From Pseudomonas monsensis (GTDB lineage: Bacteria > Pseudomonadota > Gammaproteobacteria > Pseudomonadales > Pseudomonadaceae): a stretch of 64,000 nt of DNA. Shown piece after piece: positions 1 to 8,477 of this stretch. A program made the position numbers and the translations under genes. The stretch lies in the NCBI RefSeq assembly GCF_014268495.2, contig NZ_CP077087.1:5716501-5780500 (forward strand), given 5' to 3'. Each line of letters begins with the position of its first letter. Within the stretch, counting starts at the first letter, position 1. The notes beneath the pieces were generated by a model. It searched no databases. It saw only the letters and a program-made list of their open reading frames with translations, and was not told the origin of the DNA.

Positions 1-356
1 GCGTCGCGACCATCGCCTTTGGCCTGTCGACGTCGTTCTGGTTCTCGCTGGCGGTGCTGGTCGTGCTGGGCGCTGCAGACATGATCAGCATGGTGATCCG
101 TGCTTCCTTCGTGCAGCTGGAAACCCCGGACGAAATGCGCGGCCGGGTCAGCGCGGTGAACGGCCTGTTCATCGGTGCTTCGAACCAGTTGGGCGAATTC
201 GAATCCGGCCTCACTGCGCACTGGTTCGGCACCGTACCCGCCGTGGTGATGGGCGGGATCGGCACGCTGGTGGTGACAGGCACGTGGATCAAACTGTTCC
301 CGACCCTGGCCAACCGCGACCGGATGCACGTGCCGGTGGAAGAGGTGAAGGTCTGA
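1..356 (+). CDS. MFS transporter, C-terminal part (5' end outside window)
   Basis: Frame 3 is open from the first base to a TGA at 354-356, giving the last ~117 residues of a major facilitator protein. Two hydrophobic helices flank a cytoplasmic loop with ETPDEMRGRVSAVNGLF. That P-x-E-x-RGRV loop followed by N-x-LF is characteristic of the EntS-like MFS_3 branch, in which many members are siderophore or drug exporters. The tail ends with a charged segment (DRMHVPVEEVKV). The substrate cannot be judged from this fragment. The next gene is convergent and starts its 3' end only 6 bp downstream. Confidence 0.85.
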   Translation, partial: VATIAFGLSTSFWFSLAVLVVLGAADMISMVIRASFVQLETPDEMRGRVSAVNGLFIGASNQLGEFESGLTAHWFGTVPAVVMGGIGTLVVTGTWIKLFPTLANRDRMHVPVEEVKV

Positions 357-362
357 CGTTAT

Positions 363-914
363 TCAGGCCAACAACTCCCCCGCCACCTTCGCCCGTAACG
401 CCTTGCCGCCAAGTTGCTCAACCAGGGTCAGGGCAAACGCCAGTGCGCCGCCGGAGCCCTGGGCGGTAATGCAATTGCCGTCGACCACCACCGGTTGATC
501 AACAAACGTACAGCCCGACAGTTGATGGCTGGCACTCGGCAGGCAGGTCATGCGGCGTTGGCGTAAGACACCCGAGGCTTGCAGGGCAATGGCCGGGGAT
601 TCGCCGATGGCAGCGAACAGGCGTCCGGCGCTGGCCTGGTCCTTGAGCAGTTGTTGCAACGGCTGATGCGCCGCCAGGTGCTGTGCGCCAACGGCGCCGC
701 CGGGCAGGACGATCAGATCGAATAGTTGCGCCAGCACATCGACCAGCATGCCGTCGGCGGTCAGTCGGGTGCCGCGGGCGCAGGTGAGCATACGTCGACC
801 CTCGATGCTGGCCGCCATCACTTCGATGCCGGCGCGGCGCAGCACGTCGATCAGGGTGACGCTTTGCAGATCATCGATGCCCTCGGCGAGGGTAATCAGG
901 GCTCTAAAAGTCAT
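363..914 (-). CDS. DJ-1/PfpI superfamily protein lacking the nucleophile cysteine
   Basis: 183 residues with the DJ-1/ThiJ/PfpI fold pattern: an N-terminal ALITLAEGIDD strand-loop, LPGG at about residues 71-74, and the nucleophile-elbow segment FAAIGESPAIAL. In active DJ-1/YajL proteins the elbow reads A-I-C-A-A-P and the cysteine is the reactive residue. Here the codon is GGC (Gly104), and the usual acidic G-x-E-E segment is G-I-D-D. The protein is therefore unlikely to act as a classical DJ-1 glyoxalase or deglycase and may be a binding or chaperone version. Family assignment is firm, function is not. Confidence 0.8.
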   Translation of the reverse strand: MTFRALITLAEGIDDLQSVTLIDVLRRAGIEVMAASIEGRRMLTCARGTRLTADGMLVDVLAQLFDLIVLPGGAVGAQHLAAHQPLQQLLKDQASAGRLFAAIGESPAIALQASGVLRQRRMTCLPSASHQLSGCTFVDQPVVVDGNCITAQGSGGALAFALTLVEQLGGKALRAKVAGELLA

Positions 915-981
915 GGGCGCTTTCCACTGAAGGGTCTTTAAAGCGTAGTCAGCTTTGCCCGGACCTGTTCAGAGACAGCCG

Positions 982-1428
982 TTACTTGATGTAAAGCTGG
1001 GTAGCCAGCGTGTTGCCCGGTGCGTTGATCGAGGTGTTGCTGAAGGTAAAAATGCCATCCTGCTTGCCGGCCAGGTCAAAGACATACAGGTAGCCCACGG
1101 TTTTGCGACCTACGGTGCATTCGGTGAGATTGCCGTTATCAAATGCGCAAACCGGAGTGCGCGTGCCGTTCACCTCAAAACCGTCGAGCGCGACATGGGG
1201 CTCGCGACCATAACCGACTTCCAGCACGTAGACCTTGATGTTCGATCCACTGTGATCACAGCGCGTTTGCTCCTGCCCCTCGGCAATGTCTTCGAAACCG
1301 CAGTTCGGCGATTCGACTTTCAATACCTTCAACTGCGTCAGCGGTGGCGCCGATGCCGCCCCGGCGCCAGACGCCGTGCCCAGCAAAACCGCCATCAGCC
1401 CGAAAGCCTTTACCCAGTGCGTGCTCAT
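982..1428 (-). CDS. small secreted protein, DUF4879-like
   Basis: 148 residues with a clear Sec signal peptide (short basic start, hydrophobic VLLGTASGAGA, cleavage near AGA-AS). The mature part has four cysteines (SPNCGF, TRCDH, PVCAF, LTECTV), suggesting two disulphides, and ends in a beta-rich segment. I associate the pattern with the DUF4879 family, also known from Bacillus YolA-type secreted proteins, but this rests on memory of the family rather than on a search. Divergent to the purine permease across about 220 bp. The biochemical role is unknown. Confidence 0.6.
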   Translation of the reverse strand: MSTHWVKAFGLMAVLLGTASGAGAASAPPLTQLKVLKVESPNCGFEDIAEGQEQTRCDHSGSNIKVYVLEVGYGREPHVALDGFEVNGTRTPVCAFDNGNLTECTVGRKTVGYLYVFDLAGKQDGIFTFSNTSINAPGNTLATQLYIK

Positions 1429-1650
1429 ACGATCCCCATCCCCCCAAAATCAGCGCGCAGTATGGCGCAGTTGGCCCCGGGGCAAAACTTCGCCGACGAT
1501 CGACACCAACAACCGCCATATTCCTCACGCTGCTGCTATGATGCGCGGCTTTTTCCGGCCCACCACAAATTCCCAGGCGCTTGCGACGGTCTGTGCTTTG
1601 CTGTTGAGGTCGATACATTCACGGCGCCATGCGCGCCACGGGGAGCAGAC

Positions 1651-2946
1651 ATGCTGGAAAGGCTGTTTCAACTCAAGGCACACAACACCAACGTGCGGAC
1701 CGAGATTCTCGCGGGCGTCACGACTTTCCTGGCCATGGCCTACATTCTATTCGTCAACCCGAGCATTCTCGGCGAGACCGGCATGGACAAAGGTGCGGTG
1801 TTCGTCGCCACCTGTCTGGCTGCGGCCATTGGTTCGACGGTCATGGGCCTGATCGCCAACTACCCGATCGCCCTTGCCCCGGGCATGGGTCTGAACGCCT
1901 TCTTCACGTATACCGTGGTGCTGCACATGGGCCACACCTGGCAAGTGGCGCTGGGCGCGGTGTTCATTTCCGCGGTGCTGTTCTTCCTGCTGTCGATCTT
2001 CCGCATCCGTGAATGGATCATCAACAGTATCCCGCTGCCCCTGCGCTCGGCGATTGCCGCCGGTATCGGCCTGTTCCTGGCGCTGATCGCCCTGCACAAC
2101 GCCGGTATCGTGGTCAGCAACCCGGCGACCATGGTCGGCCTTGGTGACTTGAAACAACCGGCGCCGATCCTCGCCACCCTCGGCTTCGCCCTGATCGTTG
2201 CCCTCGAAGCGCTGAAAGTGCGCGGTGCCGTGTTGATCGGCATTCTCGCGGTGACCATCGCGTCCATCGCCATGGGTGTCACCCCGTTCGGCGGCGTGAC
2301 CTCGATGCCACCATCGCTGGCCCCGACCTTCCTGCAACTGGACATCAAAGGCGCGCTGGACATCGGTCTGGTCAGCGTGATCTTCGCCTTCCTGTTCGTC
2401 GACCTGTTCGACAACTCCGGGACCCTGATCGGCGTCGCCAAGCGCGCTGGCCTGATGGGCAAGGACGGCCACATGCCGAAAATGGGGCGTGCGCTGATCG
2501 CCGACAGCACCGCCGCCATGGCCGGCTCGCTGCTGGGCACCTCGACCACCACCAGCTACATCGAATCCGCTGCTGGCGTGAGTGCGGGCGGTCGTACCGG
2601 CCTGACGGCCATCGTCGTGGCCATTCTGTTCCTGCTGGCGCTGTTCTTCTCGCCACTGGCCGCCAGCGTTCCAGCGTTCGCCACCGCACCGGCCCTGCTG
2701 TTCGTCGCCGTGTTGATGACTTCGGGCCTGGCGGAAATAGACTGGGAAGACATCACCGTAGCCGCCCCGGTTGTAGTGACTGCGCTGGCGATGCCGTTCA
2801 CTTACTCGATCGCCAACGGCATCGCCTTCGGTTTCATCTCCTGGACCGCGATCAAGCTGCTGTCGGGCCGTGCCCGTGAGCTGAACCCGGCGCTGGTGAT
2901 TCTGTCGATTCTGTTCGTGATCAAGTTGGGTTGGTTCAACGCATGA
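1651..2946 (+). CDS. NCS2-family purine permease (AzgA/AdeP-like)
   Basis: 431 residues with about a dozen membrane segments. It belongs to the nucleobase:cation symporter-2 AzgA subgroup that imports adenine, guanine or hypoxanthine with protons. Diagnostic stretches are the N-terminal LAGVTTFLAMAYILFVNP, the ALAPGMGLNAFF segment in TM3, and the later LFDNSGTLIGV and GTSTTTSYIESAAGV motifs that form the substrate site. Start at 1651 is chosen because GGGAG lies 6 bp upstream and family homology begins there; the reading frame is open far upstream but that sequence is not membrane-like. The stop overlaps the trmA start by ATGA, so the two are translationally coupled. Confidence 0.92.
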   Translation: MLERLFQLKAHNTNVRTEILAGVTTFLAMAYILFVNPSILGETGMDKGAVFVATCLAAAIGSTVMGLIANYPIALAPGMGLNAFFTYTVVLHMGHTWQVALGAVFISAVLFFLLSIFRIREWIINSIPLPLRSAIAAGIGLFLALIALHNAGIVVSNPATMVGLGDLKQPAPILATLGFALIVALEALKVRGAVLIGILAVTIASIAMGVTPFGGVTSMPPSLAPTFLQLDIKGALDIGLVSVIFAFLFVDLFDNSGTLIGVAKRAGLMGKDGHMPKMGRALIADSTAAMAGSLLGTSTTTSYIESAAGVSAGGRTGLTAIVVAILFLLALFFSPLAASVPAFATAPALLFVAVLMTSGLAEIDWEDITVAAPVVVTALAMPFTYSIANGIAFGFISWTAIKLLSGRARELNPALVILSILFVIKLGWFNA

Positions 2947-4022
2947 CATTCGATTCCCAGGCCTACGCCACTCAGCTCGAAGACAAGGTCGCGCGTTTGC
3001 GTGACCTGCTCGCTCCGTTCGATGCGCCAGCACCGACGGTGTTCGACTCGCCGCAGCAGAACTTCCGCCTGCGCGCCGAATTCCGCCTGTGGCGCGAGGC
3101 CGGCGAGCGCCACTACGCGATGTTCTCCCAGGACGACAAACGCACGCCGATCCTGATCGAGGAATTCCCGATCGCCAGCCTGCGCATCAACCAGTTGATG
3201 CCGCAGCTCAAGGCCGCCTGGCAGGCCAGTTCGGCGCTGAGCCACAAGCTGTTTCAGGTGGAGTTTCTGACCACTCTGGCCGGCGATGCGATGATCACCC
3301 TGTGCTACCACCGTCCGCTGGACGCGCACTGGCACGCGGCGGCAACACAACTGTCGGCAGATCTGGGCGTCAGCATCATCGGTCGCTCCAAAGGCAAACG
3401 CGAAGTCATCGGCCACGATTACGTGGTGGAGAAACTCGAGGTCGGCGGCCGCACCTTCAGCTACCGCCAACCGGAAGGCGCGTTCACCCAGCCGAACGGC
3501 ACGGTGAACCAGAAGATGCTGAACTGGGCGTATGAAGCGCTGGGTGATCGCAGCGACGATCTGCTGGAGCTGTACTGCGGCAACGGCAACTTCACCCTGC
3601 CGCTGGCCACCCGCGTGCGCAAAGTGCTGGCCACCGAAATCAGCAAGACCTCGGTCAACGCCGCGCTGAGCAACCTCAGCGAAAACGCTGTGGATAACGT
3701 CACGCTGGTGCGCCTGTCCGCCGAAGAACTGACCGAAGCGCTCAACGAAGTGCGCCCGTTCCGTCGCTTGCACGGCATCGACCTGAAGAGCTACGAATTC
3801 GGCAGCGTGTTCGTCGACCCGCCGCGCGCCGGCATGGACCCGGACACCTGCGAACTGACACGGCGTTTCGACAACATCCTGTACATCTCCTGCAACCCGG
3901 AAACCCTGGCGGCCAACATCGCCCAGTTGCACGACACGCACCGCATTACCCGGTGCGCGCTGTTCGACCAGTTTCCGTGGACGCATCACATGGAATCAGG
4001 TGTGTTGCTGACCCGGCGCTGA
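2943..4022 (+). CDS. trmA: tRNA (uracil-54-C5)-methyltransferase
   Basis: 359 residues. Makes ribothymidine at position 54 of the T-loop in tRNA with S-adenosylmethionine. The SAM site shows LLELYCGNGNFTLPLA, the acidic VFVDPPRAGMD motif follows, and the catalytic cysteine lies in ILYISCNPETLA; the final HHMESGVLL carries the conserved catalytic glutamate. Length matches E. coli TrmA (366). The ATG at 2943 overlaps the permease stop codon; the frame also has a TTG at 2931 but the protein family begins at MTFDSQAY. A good intrinsic terminator follows. Confidence 0.95.
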   Translation: MTFDSQAYATQLEDKVARLRDLLAPFDAPAPTVFDSPQQNFRLRAEFRLWREAGERHYAMFSQDDKRTPILIEEFPIASLRINQLMPQLKAAWQASSALSHKLFQVEFLTTLAGDAMITLCYHRPLDAHWHAAATQLSADLGVSIIGRSKGKREVIGHDYVVEKLEVGGRTFSYRQPEGAFTQPNGTVNQKMLNWAYEALGDRSDDLLELYCGNGNFTLPLATRVRKVLATEISKTSVNAALSNLSENAVDNVTLVRLSAEELTEALNEVRPFRRLHGIDLKSYEFGSVFVDPPRAGMDPDTCELTRRFDNILYISCNPETLAANIAQLHDTHRITRCALFDQFPWTHHMESGVLLTRR

Positions 4023-4038
4023 TGGCCGATGCGATACG

Positions 4039-4066
4039 AAAAGCCGTCGTGATGACGGCTTTTTTG
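4039..4066 (+). terminator. Rho-independent terminator after trmA
   Basis: AGCCGTC (4042-4048) pairs with GACGGCT (4054-4060) around a 5-nt loop and is followed by a run of T. It sits 20 bp after the trmA stop and separates the permease-trmA operon from the quinate genes. Confidence 0.9.
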
Positions 4067-4086
4067 TGGCTGTGATCTTTTGATGT

Positions 4087-4101
4087 GTGCGATCACCGAA
4101 C
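4087..4101. promoter_or_regulatory. PcaR-like box upstream of aroQ
   Basis: The 15 bp GTGCGATCACCGAAC, read on the other strand, is GTTCGGTGATCGCAC. It differs at two positions from GTTCGATAATCGCAC, the box reported for the IclR-family regulator PcaR of P. putida. It lies about 115 bp before the aroQ start, in the non-coding gap after the trmA terminator. Binding is inferred. Confidence 0.55.
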
Positions 4102-4137
4102 ATAAAACGTCGGACGCAATACTGTTGAATTGACCAG

Positions 4138-4154
4138 AGTAACCATCTGGTACA
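4138..4154. promoter_or_regulatory. shared 17-bp motif / candidate operator upstream of aroQ
   Basis: On the minus strand this reads TGTACCAGATGGTTACT. It matches the motif at 8478-8494 at 12 of 17 positions (TGTACnAnnnGGTTAnT) and both half-sites are conserved. The local TetR-type regulator is the first candidate to bind. It lies 62 bp upstream of the aroQ start, where a promoter would be expected. Confidence 0.45.
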
Positions 4155-4216
4155 TTTTACCTCCACACGCCGAGCCCCTCGGCGCAAGCCAAAAACAATA
4201 AGTGGAGTTCTGCCCC

Positions 4217-4666
4217 ATGCCCCCTATCGTTCTGGTGCTCAACGGCCCGAACCTGAACCTGCTCGGCACCCGTGAACCGGCGACTTACGGCCACGAAACC
4301 CTGGCGGATATTTCTGCTCTCTGCGGACGCGCCGCCGAAGACTTCGGCCTGGCTGTGGAATTTCGCCAGACCAATCACGAAGGCGAACTGCTCGACTGGA
4401 TTCACGCGGCACGCGGACGTTGCGCCGGGATCGTGATCAATCCGGCGGCGTGGACGCACACCTCGGTAGCGATTCGCGATGCGCTGGTCGCCAGTGAATT
4501 GCCGGTGATCGAAGTGCACCTGTCCAACGTCCACGCGCGCGAACCGTTCCGTCATCACTCGTTCGTGTCGGCCATCGCCACGGCGGTGATGTGCGGCTTC
4601 GGCAGCCATGGCTATCGCCTCGCCCTGGAACACTTCAGCCAACGACTGAAGGGGCGCGCAGCATGA
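4217..4666 (+). CDS. aroQ: type II 3-dehydroquinate dehydratase, probably catabolic
   Basis: 149 residues. Interconverts 3-dehydroquinate and 3-dehydroshikimate. Type II signatures are plain: NGPNLNLLGTREPATYG with the catalytic Tyr, FRQTNHEGELLDWIH, INPAAWTHTSVAIRDA, and VHLSNVHAREPFRHHS. The ATG at 4217 has GGAG about 10 bp upstream; a GTG at 4202 is in frame but would overlap that site. Its stop overlaps the dehydrogenase start (ATGA). Because it is paired with a quinate/shikimate dehydrogenase and lies near quiC, it is more likely a catabolic paralogue than the housekeeping enzyme; that role is inference. Confidence 0.92.
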   Translation: MPPIVLVLNGPNLNLLGTREPATYGHETLADISALCGRAAEDFGLAVEFRQTNHEGELLDWIHAARGRCAGIVINPAAWTHTSVAIRDALVASELPVIEVHLSNVHAREPFRHHSFVSAIATAVMCGFGSHGYRLALEHFSQRLKGRAA

Positions 4667-5517
4667 CCCGCAAACCGGCAATACTGGCCGGACTGATCGG
4701 TGCAGGCATCCAGGCCTCGCGTACCCCCGCACTGCATGAGCATGAGGGTGATGCGCAAGGCCTGCGTTATCTCTACCGGTTGATCGACCTCGACCAGTTG
4801 CACATCGACAGCAACGCCCTGCCCGAACTGCTGCTGGCGGCCGAGCGGATGAACTATACCGGGCTGAACATCACCTTCCCGTGCAAGCAGGCGATTATCC
4901 CGCTGCTCGATGAGTTGTCGCCGGAAGCCCGGGGCATCGGCGCGGTGAACACCGTCGTGCTGAAGGACGGCAAACGGGTCGGCCACAACACCGATTGCCT
5001 GGGCTTTGCCGAAGGCTTTCGCCGAGGCTTGAAGGACGCCCCCCGTGAACGCGTGGTGCAAATGGGCGCCGGAGGTGCCGGCGCCGCAGTGGCCCATGCC
5101 CTGCTGAGCGAGGGCGTACAGCGCCTGAGCATTTTCGACGTCGACAAGGAACGCGCCGAGTGCCTGGCCAATAACCTCAACGAGCATTTCGGCGCTGGTC
5201 GGGCCGTGGCCGGGCAGGATCTGCCGGGGACGCTAGAGCAGGCTGACGGGCTGGTGAACACCACTCCGATGGGCATGGCCAAACTGCCGGGCATGCCGGT
5301 GCCGGTGGAGCTGTTGCGCAAGGCGTTGTGGGTGGCGGAGATCGTGTACTTTCCGCTGGAAACCGAATTGCTGCGCAACGCCCGCGCGCTGGGGTGCCGC
5401 ACGCTGGATGGCGGCAACATGGCGGTATTTCAGGCAGTGAAGGCGTTTGAATTGTTCAGCGGTGTAGTGCCGGATGCGCAGCGAATGCTGGCGCATTTTC
5501 AAAGCATGAATGGCTGA
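4663..5517 (+). CDS. shikimate/quinate dehydrogenase, AroE family, probably NAD-linked
   Basis: 284 residues. N-terminal substrate domain with NITFPCKQ (catalytic Lys) and GHNTDCLGF (catalytic Asp), then a Rossmann domain with GAGGAGAAVAHAL. The residue run after the second strand is IFDVDKERAE: an acidic residue where biosynthetic AroE has the basic NRT-type NADP site. Catabolic NAD-dependent quinate/shikimate dehydrogenases have such an acidic residue, so I infer oxidation of quinate and/or shikimate. The final GGNMAVFQAVKAFELF is the usual AroE end. Start at 4663 is fixed by the ATGA overlap with aroQ. Confidence 0.9.
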   Translation: MTRKPAILAGLIGAGIQASRTPALHEHEGDAQGLRYLYRLIDLDQLHIDSNALPELLLAAERMNYTGLNITFPCKQAIIPLLDELSPEARGIGAVNTVVLKDGKRVGHNTDCLGFAEGFRRGLKDAPRERVVQMGAGGAGAAVAHALLSEGVQRLSIFDVDKERAECLANNLNEHFGAGRAVAGQDLPGTLEQADGLVNTTPMGMAKLPGMPVPVELLRKALWVAEIVYFPLETELLRNARALGCRTLDGGNMAVFQAVKAFELFSGVVPDAQRMLAHFQSMNG

Positions 5518-5536
5518 AGCAACTTGCTTCCCTGTG

Positions 5537-5618
5537 GGAGTGAGCCTGCTCGCGATAGCGGTGTGTCAGGCAACTAATGTGTTGGCTGAAAGGACGCCAT
5601 CGCGAGCAGGCTCACTCC
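5537..5618. repeat. REPIN-type inverted repeat (GAGCCTGCTCGCGAT family)
   Basis: Perfect 20-bp arms GGAGTGAGCCTGCTCGCGAT at 5537-5556 and its complement at 5599-5618, separated by 42 bp. It fills the space between the convergent dehydrogenase and TetR genes, as expected for Pseudomonas REP doublets, and may also act as a bidirectional terminator. Confidence 0.9.
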
Positions 5619-5633
5619 GACAAGGGGATTACG

Positions 5634-6311
5634 TCAGGTTTGCAGGTAGCGCAGAACCGACTCGCAAATCATCTCGCGATGCCGTTGTTTGATAGCTTCA
5701 TCCGGCAGATCGATCTGAAAGATCTCACCAAACGTGTGCCGGTTCGAGACGCGATAGAAGCAGAACGAACTGATCAGCAGATGCACATCCAGCGCATTGA
5801 GCCCTTTGCGGAACACGCCCTCCTCGGCGCCACGGCGCAGAATCTCGCCCAGCGAATCGAGGATGGTGTTGTTCATCGCCTTGATCGCGTCGGAACGCTT
5901 CACGAATTCGGCGTTGTGGATATTTTCGATGCAGACGATCCGCACGAAATCGACGTTGTGATCGTGATGGTCGAACGTGAATTCCACCAGCCGCCGAATC
6001 GCTACCACCGGCGGCAGCTCGGCCAGGTGCAGGCGGTTTTCAGTGTTGCGGATATCGCCGTAAAGCTTCTCCAGCACCTCGACGTACAGCTGCTCCTTAC
6101 TGCCGAAGTAGTAATAGATCATGCGTTTGGAGGTATGGATGCGCTCGGCGATCGCATCGACGCGGGCGCCGGACAAGCCTTGCTGGACGAACTCGACGAT
6201 CGCCTCCTGCAAGATGTTCTCGCGGGTCTTTTCCGGGTTGTTTTTGCGACTCTTGCGCGGCTCTTCGGCGGAGCCGACAGCAGCTGCGGAAAGTTCTGTA
6301 TTCATCGTCAT
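5634..6311 (-). CDS. TetR/AcrR-family regulator
   Basis: 225 residues. A basic linker (PRKSRKNNPEKTRENIL) precedes the TetR helix-turn-helix: EAIVEFVQQGLSGARVDAIA then IHTSKRMIYYYFGSKEQLY. The C-terminal half is an all-helical ligand and dimer domain. It lies downstream of quiC on the same strand with a 101-bp gap and is convergent to the dehydrogenase gene, so it sits in the middle of the catabolic cluster. I infer that it controls the cluster, perhaps through the 17-bp motif at 4138 and 8478. The ligand cannot be read from sequence. A second ATG two codons in (6305) is an alternative start. Confidence 0.88.
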   Translation of the reverse strand: MTMNTELSAAAVGSAEEPRKSRKNNPEKTRENILQEAIVEFVQQGLSGARVDAIAERIHTSKRMIYYYFGSKEQLYVEVLEKLYGDIRNTENRLHLAELPPVVAIRRLVEFTFDHHDHNVDFVRIVCIENIHNAEFVKRSDAIKAMNNTILDSLGEILRRGAEEGVFRKGLNALDVHLLISSFCFYRVSNRHTFGEIFQIDLPDEAIKQRHREMICESVLRYLQT

Positions 6312-6412
6312 TGCGGGCTCACGGCCATCACTGCACAGGCGGCGATTATGGGCCGCGCGGCCCAGTGAAGGAAGCCGCGAGGCCCGCGTTTAATCCCGCG
6401 TTTACGAATTTC

Positions 6413-8314
6413 CTACAACTTCGCCTGACGGACTGCGCCGCTGCGTGATTTGGCCATCGCCGCCAGACGCACCGCGACGTTCGCCGCACCATAACCGGCA
6501 TAGCCGTTCTTGCGCTGGATGATCTCGAAGAAGAACCGCCCTTCGAAAGGCTCGGTGTACACGTGAAACAGCTCACCGCCCTGAGCATCGCGATCGTAAA
6601 GCACGTTGTAGTACGCCAGTTCGCTGAGGAACTCGTCATCGAAATCAAAGCGGGCGGCGAGGTCGTCGTAATAGTTGAGGGGAATGTCCAGCAACGGTAC
6701 GCCGGCCTCTTTGGCACGACTGACTTCAGCGAAGATATCGTCACAATCGAAAGCGATGTGATGCACACCGGAGCCGCGATAACTCGACAGGGCGTGGGAG
6801 ATCGCGGTGTTGCGATTCTCCGAGATATTCAGCGGCAGACGAATCGAACTGTCACGGCTGCGCAGCGCGCGGCTCTTCACCAGGCCGTAGGGATCAGGCA
6901 GCACCACTTCGTCATCGGCCTCGAAATCCAGCAGGCTCTTGTAGAACAGCACCCAACTGTCGAGGCTGTCCGCCGGCAGCGCCATGGCCATGTGGTCGAT
7001 GCGCTTGAGACCGCCGCGGGCCCGGGCGTCCGGCAGCAGGTTGAAATCCGTGCCATAGACATCCGCCGCTTCATCCACCAGATAAATCAGGCTGCCGTCC
7101 GGAGCACGCACGGCGGCCAGTTCCAGTTCGTTGGGGCCGACCAGTCCGCGATAGGGCTGACCCTTGTAGGCGACAGCACGCGCCAGCGCACTGGCGCTGT
7201 CCTTGACCCGGACGGCGGTGGCGCACAGCGACGGACCATGGGCCTCAAAAAAGCTGTGGCCGAATGAATACGGCTCGGCATTGAGGATCAGGTTGATATC
7301 GCCCTGACGCAGCAGGCTGACGCTCTTGGAACGGTGCTGCCCGGCCTTGGCGAAACCGAGGCGTTCCAGCCAGTGGGTCAGTTTGGCACCGAGTGCTTCG
7401 TCCACCGCGAACTCGAGAAACTCGATGCCGTTGTACTCGCTGGCCTTCGGCGTTTCGAACAGAATCTCGCGGTTGGCCACTGGTGCCGCATCCTGCTCCA
7501 GACGCTGGCGGGTCTTTTCTTCCAGATACAGCAAGGAACGCAAACCGTCTGCGGCATTGGCCCGTGGCGGCGCGGCGCGGAAGCCGTCATTGAAGATTTC
7601 CAGCGACAACGGCCCGGTATAACCACTCTGGATGATCGGCGCGAGGAAACCCGGCAGATCGAATTCGCCCTGTCCGGGGAAGCAGCGGAAGTGCCGGCTC
7701 CACTCCAGGACATCCATCGCGAGAATCGGCGCGTCGGCCATTTGCACAAAGAAGATCTTGTCGCCGGGAATGTCGGCAATCGCGCGGGGATCGCCCTTCA
7801 GCGACAAGGTATGAAAACTGTCGAGCAGCACGCCGAGGCTCGGGTGATCGGCCTGACGCACGATGTCCCAGACCTGTTGATACGTATTGACGTGACGCCC
7901 CCAGGCCAGCGCCTCGTAACCGATGCGCAGGCCACGCGCGCCGGCGTGTTCAGCCAGCAGGCGCAGGTCGTCGACGAGTGTCTGCTGATCGCCGACGCTG
8001 TCGGCCGAGGCGTTGCTGCACACCAATACCAGATCAGTGCCCAGTTCCTGCATCAGGTCGAACTTGCGTTCGGCCCGTTCCAGGTTGCGCGCCAGCCGAT
8101 CCCGGCGGCAGCCCTCGAAATCGCGGAACGGCTGAAACAAAGTGATGGCGATGCCGAGATCGGCGCACATCTGCCGGATTTCCCGCGGGCTGCCGTCGTA
8201 ATACAGCAGGTCGTTTTCGAAAATCTCCACGCCGTCGAATCCGGCGGCGGCAATGGCTTCGAGCTTTTCCGGCAGGGTACCGCTCAAGGAAACGGTGGCT
8301 ATCGAACGCTGCAT
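6413..8314 (-). CDS. quiC: 3-dehydroshikimate dehydratase fused to an HPPD-like domain (QuiC1 type)
   Basis: 633 residues in two parts. Residues 1 to about 285 form a sugar-phosphate isomerase-like TIM barrel with family metal-site segments (GFDGVEIFENDL, LLDSFHTLSLKG, FPGQGEFDL), as in bacterial dehydroshikimate dehydratases that make protocatechuate. From about residue 295 to the end are tandem VOC folds as in 4-hydroxyphenylpyruvate dioxygenase. The iron triad appears intact: His441 in RIDHMAMA, His519 in GVHHIAFD and Glu597 in FFEIIQRK. This is the layout known for P. putida QuiC1. Databases often name such proteins HPPD; the neighbours (dehydroquinase, shikimate/quinate dehydrogenase, carrier) argue for dehydroshikimate dehydration. 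Confidence 0.92.
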   Translation of the reverse strand: MQRSIATVSLSGTLPEKLEAIAAAGFDGVEIFENDLLYYDGSPREIRQMCADLGIAITLFQPFRDFEGCRRDRLARNLERAERKFDLMQELGTDLVLVCSNASADSVGDQQTLVDDLRLLAEHAGARGLRIGYEALAWGRHVNTYQQVWDIVRQADHPSLGVLLDSFHTLSLKGDPRAIADIPGDKIFFVQMADAPILAMDVLEWSRHFRCFPGQGEFDLPGFLAPIIQSGYTGPLSLEIFNDGFRAAPPRANAADGLRSLLYLEEKTRQRLEQDAAPVANREILFETPKASEYNGIEFLEFAVDEALGAKLTHWLERLGFAKAGQHRSKSVSLLRQGDINLILNAEPYSFGHSFFEAHGPSLCATAVRVKDSASALARAVAYKGQPYRGLVGPNELELAAVRAPDGSLIYLVDEAADVYGTDFNLLPDARARGGLKRIDHMAMALPADSLDSWVLFYKSLLDFEADDEVVLPDPYGLVKSRALRSRDSSIRLPLNISENRNTAISHALSSYRGSGVHHIAFDCDDIFAEVSRAKEAGVPLLDIPLNYYDDLAARFDFDDEFLSELAYYNVLYDRDAQGGELFHVYTEPFEGRFFFEIIQRKNGYAGYGAANVAVRLAAMAKSRSGAVRQAKL

Positions 8315-8477
8315 GTTTCAACTCCCGGACTGCGCCGTTCTTTGTGCAGGTGCTGCCGAAGGTCGCGATCCCTTGTTCCTCAAAAGCAAAGATCGCAGCC
8401 TTCGGGGGCTCCTGCGCAGGATGGTTTTTATATTGAGGGAAATTATTGGCTGCATCCTTTTCGGCAGCAATTTAAAG

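Noticed and set aside
1429..1650. Purine riboswitch before the purine permease
   Set aside because: No purine-aptamer core is visible and such switches are not typical in this group.
1747..3033. Long minus-strand frame (428 codons) opposite the purine permease
   Set aside because: Shadow of a GC-rich gene; the plus frame has clear family motifs, the antisense text is low-complexity and Arg/Gly/Asp/Gln-rich.
6413..8314. Genuine 4-hydroxyphenylpyruvate dioxygenase of tyrosine breakdown
   Set aside because: The protein is twice as long, has an N-terminal dehydratase barrel and lies among quinate/shikimate genes.
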